Shown: one piece after another, positions 1 through 5,220 of the stretch | How the letters are laid out: each line of letters opens with the position of its first letter | Position numbering within the stretch: position 1 is the stretch's first letter | Assembly (NCBI GenBank): GCA_022565015.1 | Contig: JADFKI010000202.1 | Span: 1 to 7,271 of the forward strand | DNA from: Chloroflexota bacterium | GTDB taxonomy: Bacteria > Chloroflexota > Dehalococcoidia > Lucifugimonadales > JADFKI01 | DNA length: 7,271 bases | Direction: 5' to 3' | Translations under genes and position numbers: made by a program | The notes under the pieces: model-generated | What the model saw: the letters and a program-made list of their open reading frames with translations, nothing else | Database searches by the model: none | What the model was told of the DNA's origin: nothing

Positions 1-285
1 CCTGAAGTGCTCGAGGCCGTTCGATGGCATACCACTGGTAGGCGCGGCATGGGAGAGGTGGCCAAGGTCGTGTTCCTCGCCGACAAGCTCGACCCGGTCA
101 AGGTCGAGCGCTATGCGTACCTCGAAGGTGTTGCCTCCGCTCTGGAGAACGGTCTCGATGTTGCGATATTGAGACTGCTCGATCAGGAAATAGCGTACTT
201 CCTGGAAGAGGGCATGCTGGTGCACCCGGACTGCGTGGAGCTGCGAAACGAGCTGATAGTGCGGAAAGGCATGGGGCCGCCTTAA
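1..285 (+). CDS. yqeK: YqeK-type HD-domain Ap4A hydrolase, 3' part (5' end outside window)
   Basis: The frame is open from base 1 and gives the last 94 residues of a protein whose start lies upstream. Near the start of the fragment is HTTGRRGM, followed by FLADKLDP. This is the final His and Asp block of the YqeK branch of HD hydrolases (typical form HTTG...LADxxEP). Members of this family symmetrically cleave diadenosine tetraphosphate to two ADP, using a metal held by the HD residues. The helical tail with DxAILRLLDQEIAYFLE fits the usual YqeK C-terminus. In many bacteria yqeK sits between nadD and rsfS. Here it is followed by a convergent unrelated gene, so rsfS is not next in line. The metal-binding HD pair itself would lie in the missing N-terminal part. 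I am confident in the family but cannot judge whether the whole gene is intact. Confidence 0.85.
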   Translation, partial: PEVLEAVRWHTTGRRGMGEVAKVVFLADKLDPVKVERYAYLEGVASALENGLDVAILRLLDQEIAYFLEEGMLVHPDCVELRNELIVRKGMGPP

Positions 286-295
286 AGGCGACCCC
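273..295. terminator. Short hairpin at the convergent yqeK / small-gene junction
   Basis: GGGG-C-CGCCT pairs with AGGCG-A-CCCC around a 3-nt TAA loop. This makes a 9-bp stem with one internal C/A mismatch, and it covers the yqeK stop codon. Two genes converge here with only 24 nt between their stop codons, so a bidirectional terminator would be expected. No U-rich tract follows on either strand, so the call is weak. Confidence 0.3.
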
Positions 296-309
296 GAAGC
301 ATATAGTCT

Positions 310-606
310 CTAGCCTGCGTTGACTTCTATCTTGCGATCGTCCCAGCCGCCGTCGCTCCAGCTGCCGTTTCGGCGCGACTTGCACGAGAAGCATTCGCAG
401 CCCCTGGCCTTCTTGAAAAGAGGTGTCATAACGGCGCGGATCACATCGGCGTCGGAGAAACCGAACTCGGCCGCCTCCTCCCTCATCTTCGTGAGCTCGT
501 GTCGGGCCGAGTCCACAATGTGATGGGAAGACGCCGCGTCCGCAAAAGTCTCCGCCGCCACTTGCCTGAGCTCGCCGACCTTGATGCTCGTCTTTTTCCT
601 GGCCAT
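310..606 (-). CDS. Small CxCxxC protein of unknown function
   Basis: This gene encodes 98 residues that I do not recognise. The start is well supported: AGGAGG lies 7 nt before the ATG on the minus strand. The N-terminal two thirds (about residues 1-66) is charged and looks helical, with a KxGELRQ...ADAASSHHIVDSARHE stretch. Next come a GFSDADVIRAVM segment and then three cysteines, C70, C72 and C75, in a GCECFSC motif inside a basic patch (KKARGCECFSCKSRR). The tail is Gly/Trp/Asp-rich (SWSDGGWDD). The cysteine cluster could bind a metal such as zinc or an Fe-S cluster, but three cysteines alone do not prove this. There is no signal peptide or membrane segment. It stands alone, downstream of the aldolase terminator and convergent with yqeK. 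Opposite-strand ORFs over this interval lack comparable start signals. Confidence 0.65.
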   Translation of the reverse strand: MARKKTSIKVGELRQVAAETFADAASSHHIVDSARHELTKMREEAAEFGFSDADVIRAVMTPLFKKARGCECFSCKSRRNGSWSDGGWDDRKIEVNAG

Positions 607-753
607 ATGTCTGCCTCCTGCGCTGGTCCGGCTGTCTTATCGGAGACTTCGCAGATGCTATCCCTCGCAGCGAATGTCACCGATTCTGAAAGAGCTCTGC
701 CCCTCACTAGATTAGACGTCGAACCCTGTGCTTCGGTTCCATTTCTATATAAA

Positions 754-787
754 CAAGAGGAGGTCCGTTTATGCGGGCCTCCTCTTG
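754..787 (-). terminator. Rho-independent terminator after the aldolase gene
   Basis: CAAGAGGAGG (754-763) and CCTCCTCTTG (778-787) are perfect inverted repeats. The pairing continues inward through a G/T wobble and three more pairs, giving about 14 bp around a 6-nt loop. Read on the minus strand, the stem is followed by TTTATATAG, a moderately U-rich tail. It lies 30 nt past the aldolase stop codon. On the plus strand no T-run follows, so the orientation is minus. It separates the catabolic block from the small gene at 310-606, which therefore should have its own promoter within 607-753. I could not find a convincing promoter there. Confidence 0.8.
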
Positions 788-817
788 CAGTAGGATTGGG
801 TTTCGTTGGGGCAGCGC

Positions 818-1711
818 CTATACGGGCATCGTTCTGCCCGTCTTGGTCCTTCCGATCCTCGCGCCCTCCTCACCGGCGCCGGCCAGGACCTTGACGCCGT
901 CATCCAGCTGCTTCTGCACACGCTTCTCTATGGACATATCGGGCTCGTTCCACGCACACAGAAACGCGATGTTATTGTCGTCGAGAGCCTGTTTGATGCG
1001 CAGCCTCGCCGCGTCCATGTCGGCCGGATACGGTGGGTCGTGGGCGTCGGCATATCCGAGAGACAGCCCCATGTCGCCCGGCCCCCACTCGGCGAACGCG
1101 ATTCCCGGCACGGCGGCGGTCTCCTCGCACTTCTCCAGCGCTCGCTTATTTTCGATCTTCAGCCCCAGGAGAAGCTCTCCGTTGGGATTTAGGGGCCACG
1201 GGTCGGCCCTCTTCATGTACTCCACGGGGTCCAGTCCCCAGATCTCCGCCGCCGTCCGCTGTCCACCTCCGCCCCGACGGCCGTCGCCCAATACGTCGCC
1301 CCGGCCGATGCTCTGGAACGGATAGCGGCACGACTCGACGAAGGCCTTCACGGCGCCCGGCGACTCGACGTGACAGAGCAGTATGCCGTGGATGCCCCTT
1401 GCCAGCACCTGCTTCATCATCCAGGAGTTGGTCCGCACGATCTCTTCGTTGGTCCCGTCCGTCGGAATCGTCATGAGCACGGCGGGTGTTCGGTGGCCGC
1501 TCTTCGTCGGTCCGCCCGCCACGAGGCCCTTCATAAAGGCCTCCAGGCCCGTGAGGTCCATCGTGCCGTGCTCCATGTCGATGCCGATGTAATCCGCCCA
1601 GGTCTGGGCCATCGCTTTGCCCTTCTCGAACGTCAGCTCCCTGGTGCCTTCTGAGTAGATTGGCTGCCCCTGCTCCAGCAGCTCGAGGGCCTTGTTGATT
1701 CGCTTTGGCAT
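818..1711 (-). CDS. HpcH/HpaI-family aldolase (citrate lyase beta / 2-keto acid aldolase superfamily)
   Basis: The product has 297 residues, slightly long for class II HpaI-type aldolases (about 250-270). Family landmarks appear in order: GIDMEHGTMD at residues 43-52 (the conserved Glu-His region, H48), GIHGILLCHVESPGAVKAF at 106-124, a CRYP segment at 128-131 followed by GRGDVLG, KIEN at 185-188 with putative metal ligand E187, and WGPGDMGLSLG at 209-219 with putative metal ligand D213. Relatives cleave or form C-C bonds next to a pyruvate-like enolate, with a divalent metal, in the cytoplasm. Two oddities stand out. The usual 'RP' arginine after the second strand (R70 in E. coli HpcH, from memory) appears replaced in LMTIPTDG. 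There is also an extra segment of about 35-45 residues at 138-180. The start ATG is preceded by AAGGGGTG. It is the last gene of the minus block. The exact substrate is unknown. Confidence 0.85.
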   Translation of the reverse strand: MPKRINKALELLEQGQPIYSEGTRELTFEKGKAMAQTWADYIGIDMEHGTMDLTGLEAFMKGLVAGGPTKSGHRTPAVLMTIPTDGTNEEIVRTNSWMMKQVLARGIHGILLCHVESPGAVKAFVESCRYPFQSIGRGDVLGDGRRGGGGQRTAAEIWGLDPVEYMKRADPWPLNPNGELLLGLKIENKRALEKCEETAAVPGIAFAEWGPGDMGLSLGYADAHDPPYPADMDAARLRIKQALDDNNIAFLCAWNEPDMSIEKRVQKQLDDGVKVLAGAGEEGARIGRTKTGRTMPV

Positions 1712-1756
1712 GATTCACCCCTTAGCTATAAAGTTCTGCCGTTCGGGCGGAGGTGA

Positions 1757-1773
1757 TTTGTGGTCCGCACAAA
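1757..1773. promoter_or_regulatory. Inverted repeat TTTGTG-N5-CACAAA upstream of the aldolase gene
   Basis: TTTGTG (1757-1762) and CACAAA (1768-1773) are a perfect 6-bp inverted repeat separated by GTCCG. The repeat is centred about 54 nt upstream of the aldolase ATG, in the 162-nt gap between the phosphoesterase and aldolase genes. Size and symmetry fit a dimeric repressor or activator operator. A short RNA hairpin is the alternative. I cannot name the regulator, and no convincing -10/-35 pair accompanies it. Confidence 0.4.
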
Positions 1774-1827
1774 ATTCGGACTCCTACGCCAACGCAGAGT
1801 TTAACGCAATACCCTTCAAGTCGCCAG

Positions 1828-1851
1828 CCAAGGAGCTCTGAGAGCTCTTGG
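1828..1851. terminator. Hairpin downstream of the phosphoesterase gene
   Basis: CCAAG pairs with CTTGG, and AGCTC pairs with GAGCT, around a TGA loop, with one bulged G at 1833. The 10-bp stem lies 23 nt past the stop codon of the phosphoesterase gene on the minus strand. No U-tract follows on the minus strand (CTGGCGACTTG), so it may be a weak or factor-dependent terminator or a 3'-end stabilising structure. Confidence 0.35.
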
Positions 1852-1873
1852 AGTTGGGCGTGCGGCCGTGAGG

Positions 1874-2374
1874 CTAGCGTCCCGCCTCTATCTGCCGAAT
1901 CTCGACGGTGATGGCGCCGTCTTCGATGGTCACTATCGCCATGGTCGCCGGGACCATGAAAGATGAGTAACCCTGGCCGGGGTTGATGTAACGTACGCCG
2001 TTTCGCGACTCGTCAAGGGTCTCGTGGAGGTGGCCGAAGAATATCGCATCAACCGGCTCCGGAAAGTCCGGCAGCAACGCCTCGAGCTCGAATTCGGGCC
2101 CGCCCCATGCCGGATGAGTGACACCGATGCGCACGCCCTCTACCTCGATGACCTCGACGTAGGGTATTGCGCGGCGTATCTCTATGGGGTCGGAGTTTCC
2201 GTGGACGACTACGGCCGTCTTGGAGCACGCCCTGACGCCGTCGACGACGCTCATGCGGCTGAAGTCGCCGCAGTGCACCGCTATGTCGGCATCGGCAAGG
2301 GCGGCCTTTATGTCCGGATGGACCTCACTCCAGTCCAGGCAGTGCGTGTCGGATACGACAGCTATGACCGTCAT
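1874..2374 (-). CDS. YfcE/MJ0936-type metallophosphoesterase
   Basis: The product has 166 residues, the usual size for the compact YfcE/MJ0936 phosphodiesterases. The two-metal motifs appear in order: SDTH (D9, H11), HCGD (D37), HGNSD (N60, D62), THPAWGG (H87) and FGHLHE (H115, H117). This completes the metallophosphoesterase ligand set. Where many relatives have T-H-G-H this protein has T-H-P-A-W-G-G, keeping the His but changing its surroundings. I chose the ATG at 2374, because the protein then begins with the expected strand MTVIAVVSDTH. An upstream in-frame ATG at 2497 would add 41 residues of low-complexity basic sequence that overlap the preceding CoA-transferase gene. No clear ribosome binding site is visible. 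With only 34 nt after the CoA-transferase stop, translational coupling is likely. Relatives hydrolyse small phosphodiesters in vitro. The role in this operon is not evident. Confidence 0.85.
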   Translation of the reverse strand: MTVIAVVSDTHCLDWSEVHPDIKAALADADIAVHCGDFSRMSVVDGVRACSKTAVVVHGNSDPIEIRRAIPYVEVIEVEGVRIGVTHPAWGGPEFELEALLPDFPEPVDAIFFGHLHETLDESRNGVRYINPGQGYSSFMVPATMAIVTIEDGAITVEIRQIEAGR

Positions 2375-2408
2375 GGATATGACATCAGGTCTACGGGAGG
2401 GCGCGGCG

Positions 2409-3635
2409 TCAGACCACCCCGTCCGCTTCCAGGGCCTTGACCTCTTCCTTGGTAAGTCCCAAAAGCTCTTTGTAGACCTCGAGGTTGTGCTCGCCAAGCA
2501 GAGGGGCGTGTTCCATCTCGACCGGCGATTCGGCTAGCTGTACCGGGAAGCCGGGCATTTTGAACTTGCCTCTGGCGGGATGGTCCATGGTCGTTATCAT
2601 GCCCCGCTCTTCGAGGTGCGGGTCATTGTGAATGTCGGAGGCGTTGAGGACCGCTCCACAGGGTATTCCGCCCTCACCTAATATGGCCATGACCTCGTGC
2701 TTCGTATGCTGCATGGTCCACGATTCCACCAGGGCGTCGACCTCTTCCTTGTGCTGGCCGCGCCAGACGGGATTGGACCAGTCCGGATGGTCGATAAGCT
2801 CCTCTTTGCCCATCAGGAGGCAGAGCGCGTCCCACATGTGGCTGCGCACCGGCTGGCAGTAGATGTAGGCGTAGTCGTCGGGTCCGCCGGGGCTGCAGCG
2901 GTAGATGTCTCCGGGAGCCGTCCCGGCCACGGCGCTTCCCGTGCGTCCAGGCTCTTCTCCCCCGGAATCGTAGTACTGGCGCATCTTGATGCGGCTGAAA
3001 TTGACGACGGCGTCCTGCATCGAGACCTCCAGGACCTGTCCCTTGCCGGTGCGTTCTCGCTGCCACAGGGCGGCCATGATGCCGAAGGCCGCGTGGATTC
3101 CCGTGCCTGTGTCGCCGATCGTCGAGCCGGGCTTGGTCGGGGGACCGCCCGGTTGGCCGGTGAACGCCATGGAGCCGCCGACGGCCTGCGCGATCATATC
3201 GAAGCTCTTGTAGTTTTGGTAGGGGCCATAGGTGCCGAACCCCTTGATTCGCGCGAGGATAATCCTCGGGTTGACGCTGCTCAACGTGTCATAGCCGAGG
3301 CCAAGCCTTTCCAGCGTTCCCGGCGCCATATTCTCCGCGACGACGTCACCCTTCCTGACCATTTCCAGGAACATGCCTTTGCCCTTCTCCGTCTTGAGAT
3401 TGAGGGTGACGCTGCGCTTGTTGGCGTTCAGCAATATGAAGTAATAGCTGTCCACATCGGGAAGGCCGGACCTGTTGCGCCTGCCGGGGTCGCCGACTCC
3501 GGGCTGCTCGACCTTGATTACGTCGGCGCCAAGCCAGGCCATGGACTCGGTGCAGGAAGGCCCCGCCTCAAACTGAGTCAGGTCAATGACGCGGATGTCT
3601 TCGAGAGCCTTGCCGCTGGCTGCTCCGTTTACCAT
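2409..3635 (-). CDS. CaiB/BaiF (family III) CoA-transferase, formyl-CoA:oxalate transferase-like
   Basis: The product has 408 residues, the normal family length. The N-terminal block reads IRVIDLT...AGPSCTESMAWLGADVIKVEQPG, then NKRSVTLNLKT, ENMAPGTLERLGLGYD and NPRIILARIKGFG. The putative catalytic Asp is D175 in STIGDTGTG, where family enzymes form an aspartyl-CoA thioester. SMQDAVVN at 205-212, IPCGAVL at 324-330 and PLLGEHN at 378-384 complete the signature. Among characterised members it looks closest to formyl-CoA transferase (Frc). From memory of Frc, however, three oxalate-related features differ. The Gln before AGP is Glu (E23), the Trp around residue 48 is absent, and the GGGGQ glycine loop is missing (SAVAGTAPGDIY instead). 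A different acid acceptor is therefore likely. The ATG has GAGGT 6 nt upstream and an extended -10 promoter close by. It heads the minus-strand block. Confidence 0.92.
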   Translation of the reverse strand: MVNGAASGKALEDIRVIDLTQFEAGPSCTESMAWLGADVIKVEQPGVGDPGRRNRSGLPDVDSYYFILLNANKRSVTLNLKTEKGKGMFLEMVRKGDVVAENMAPGTLERLGLGYDTLSSVNPRIILARIKGFGTYGPYQNYKSFDMIAQAVGGSMAFTGQPGGPPTKPGSTIGDTGTGIHAAFGIMAALWQRERTGKGQVLEVSMQDAVVNFSRIKMRQYYDSGGEEPGRTGSAVAGTAPGDIYRCSPGGPDDYAYIYCQPVRSHMWDALCLLMGKEELIDHPDWSNPVWRGQHKEEVDALVESWTMQHTKHEVMAILGEGGIPCGAVLNASDIHNDPHLEERGMITTMDHPARGKFKMPGFPVQLAESPVEMEHAPLLGEHNLEVYKELLGLTKEEVKALEADGVV

Positions 3636-3665
3636 GTTGAGACCTCATGTCTGTGAGATGACGCT

Positions 3666-3674
3666 AGTATACCA
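3666..3674 (-). promoter_or_regulatory. Extended -10 promoter for the minus-strand CoA-transferase gene
   Basis: On the minus strand the bases read TGGTATACT, a TGn extended -10 plus TATACT, which matches the TATAAT consensus at five of six positions. Transcription would begin near 3659, giving a leader of about 24 nt that contains the GAGGT ribosome binding site. No good -35 hexamer is seen at 16-18 nt, which is tolerated by extended -10 promoters or suggests an activator. Confidence 0.6.
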
Positions 3675-3694
3675 AATGCCTGTGCCCGCGACCC

Positions 3695-3705
3695 ACCGAA
3701 TCGGT
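3695..3705. promoter_or_regulatory. Palindrome ACCGAATCGGT, candidate operator
   Basis: This perfect 11-bp palindrome with one central base lies about 24 bp upstream of the minus-strand -10 element, at the -35 region of that promoter. A second small inverted repeat, TCGGG-N6-CCCGA (3705-3720), abuts it. The position suits a regulator controlling the divergent promoters, but a palindrome this short can also arise by chance in GC-rich DNA. Confidence 0.3.
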
Positions 3706-3820
3706 CGGGATTTCGCCCGATGGGCCTGTTCTCGAATTATGGGTCTGCGTCCCTTCGCATAGGGGTAGAGCACGCATGTTCGAAAATTCGGGAATCTTTG
3801 TGCGTACCGCGTCTCGTCTG

Positions 3821-3829
3821 TGATACAAT
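3821..3829 (+). promoter_or_regulatory. Extended -10 promoter for the CoA-transferase / ThDP-lyase pair
   Basis: TGATACAAT is a TGn extended -10 followed by TACAAT (five of six consensus bases). Transcription would start around 3836, leaving a leader of about 70 nt before the ATG at 3905. A -35 hexamer is poor; TTGTGC at 3798-3803 lies 20 nt away, which is too far for a standard spacer. TTTGTG at 3797-3802 matches one half of the inverted repeat upstream of the aldolase gene, but no second half-site is present. Confidence 0.55.
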
Positions 3830-3904
3830 CTCCAAACCGAGGCGTCCCCTTTTCATTCCTCTGATGCGACGCAACGGCAAATCTCAGGTCATGGGAGGCT
3901 CTGC

Positions 3905-5158
3905 ATGTTTTCTAACGGCGCCAACGGCAGCACCACTGGACCGTTAAAGGGTGTACGGGTCTTGGACTGGACGATCTGGCAGTTCGGCCCCGTTTCTTCG
4001 GCCATGATGGGGGATATGGGCGCGGATGTGATCAAGATCGAGTCCCTGGACGGCGATTCAGGCAGAGGCCTGTGGAGGGCTTCCAACCTCACCATGGACC
4101 TGGGAGAAGGCCGCAACGCCTATTTTGAAACATGCAATCGAAATAAACGTGGGATCGCGCTGAACCTGAAGACGGAAGAGGGGCTTCAGGTCCTGTACAA
4201 GCTGGTGGAAGGCGCCGACGTCTTCGTGCAAAACTTTCGTAAGGGCGTCGCCGAGCGCCTGGGCGCGGGATATGAGACTTTGCACGAGATTAATCCCATG
4301 CTGGTCTACGGCTCCGCCAACGGCTACGGCCCCGACGGGCCCGACGCTCACCTGCCCTCCTTCGATGGATGCGGCCAGGCCCGCAGCGGGCTGATGATGT
4401 CGGCCACCGCCCCGGACGCGGAATACCCTACCCGCGTCACGCAGGGCGTGTCCGACCAGATCGGCGCGATCATGCTCTGCCAGGGAGTGCTGGCCGCGCT
4501 GGTGGCGAGGCACGTTCAGGGAATCGGTCAGAAGGTCGAGACGTCGCACCTGAGCGCGAACATGTGGCTCCAGGGCATGGGCATGACCATGAGCCTGCTG
4601 AACGGCGGCCGGGACTTTCGCTCCTACGATCGAGAGGCGCCCACCAACCCGCTGGCCAACCTGTACAAGTGCAAAGACGGGCGCTGTATACAGCTGATGC
4701 ACCTTCAGCCGGACAGGTTCTGGGAGCCCTTCATGAAGGTCCTGGGCCTCGATGAGTACATCGACGATCCGAGGTTTTCGGACATGGCGCCGAGGGCTGA
4801 AAACGCCCGCGAGATCGTTAAGATACTCGACGCTCGCTTCGCCACGAGGAACGCGGACGAGTGGGACAGCGCGTTCCGGTCCTCCGGCACCGATTTCATA
4901 TACGCGATGGTCCAGTCCATCAAGGAGCTGGAGCACGATCCCCAGGTCATCGCCAACGACTACATTACCGAGTTTGACCACCCCGTTATCGGCAAGGTCA
5001 AGATGTGCAATCACCCCAACATCTACAGCGAGACGCCGTCTGGCATCTGGCGAGAGGCGCCTGAGCTTGGGCAGCACACGGAGGAGATACTCATAGACGA
5101 GTTGAATTACAACTGGGACGACATTCAGGAGTTGCGAGAGGCCGGCGCGATTCTATAA
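3905..5158 (+). CDS. CaiB/BaiF (family III) CoA-transferase, paired with the ThDP lyase
   Basis: The product has 417 residues. It carries the family N-terminus KGVRVLDWTIWQFGP...MGDMGADVIKIESLDGD, then NRNKRGIALNLKTEEG, VQNFRKGVAERLGAGYETL and NPMLVYGSANGYGPDGP. The putative catalytic Asp is D184 in TQGVSDQIGA, and HLSANMWLQG occupies the place where relatives have S-x-x-D/E-A. The start is firm, with GGGAGG 6 nt before the ATG. It is only distantly related to the other CoA-transferase in this window (shared family motifs, different active-site surroundings), so the two are not a recent duplication. The stop is followed after 62 nt by the ThDP enzyme on the same strand, which implies co-transcription. 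By analogy with frc-oxc pairs it would load CoA onto the acid that the ThDP enzyme cleaves, in the cytoplasm. The actual CoA donor and acceptor are unknown. Confidence 0.92.
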   Translation: MFSNGANGSTTGPLKGVRVLDWTIWQFGPVSSAMMGDMGADVIKIESLDGDSGRGLWRASNLTMDLGEGRNAYFETCNRNKRGIALNLKTEEGLQVLYKLVEGADVFVQNFRKGVAERLGAGYETLHEINPMLVYGSANGYGPDGPDAHLPSFDGCGQARSGLMMSATAPDAEYPTRVTQGVSDQIGAIMLCQGVLAALVARHVQGIGQKVETSHLSANMWLQGMGMTMSLLNGGRDFRSYDREAPTNPLANLYKCKDGRCIQLMHLQPDRFWEPFMKVLGLDEYIDDPRFSDMAPRAENAREIVKILDARFATRNADEWDSAFRSSGTDFIYAMVQSIKELEHDPQVIANDYITEFDHPVIGKVKMCNHPNIYSETPSGIWREAPELGQHTEEILIDELNYNWDDIQELREAGAIL

Positions 5159-5210
5159 GGTTGTCCCGTGAGGGTTTTTTGGCCCATTCGGCCTATTCTA
5201 AGCATTTCGA

Positions 5211-5216
5211 GGGAGG
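5211..5216 (+). promoter_or_regulatory. Ribosome binding site fixing the ThDP enzyme start
   Basis: GGGAGG followed by AAAG immediately precedes the ATG at 5221. It decides against the upstream in-frame start at 5161 (TTG), which would add 20 residues lacking family similarity and has no comparable site before it. Confidence 0.8.
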
Positions 5217-5220
5217 AAAG

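Noticed and set aside
721..739. GAACC-N9-GGTTC resembling a tRNA T-arm
   Set aside because: No acceptor, D or anticodon arms can be formed around it.
2375..2497. Upstream start for the phosphoesterase adding 41 residues
   Set aside because: The addition is Arg/Ser-rich shadow sequence inside the CoA-transferase gene. The family N-terminus begins at the ATG at 2374.
4058..5077. Long open frame on the minus strand opposite the plus-strand CoA-transferase
   Set aside because: It has no family motifs and lies fully inside a well-supported gene. It is a typical antisense shadow in GC-rich DNA, as are the frames at 2697-3656 (+), 5125-5964 (-) and 5971-6957 (-).
5165..5180. CCC-GTGA-GGG followed by six T in the gap between CoA-transferase and lyase, a possible terminator or attenuator
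   Set aside because: The stem is only 3 bp, too weak to terminate. The T-run alone is not evidence.
5161..5220. Upstream start (TTG at 5161) extending the ThDP enzyme by 20 residues
   Set aside because: The GGGAGG site sits directly before the ATG at 5221, and the extra residues show no family similarity.
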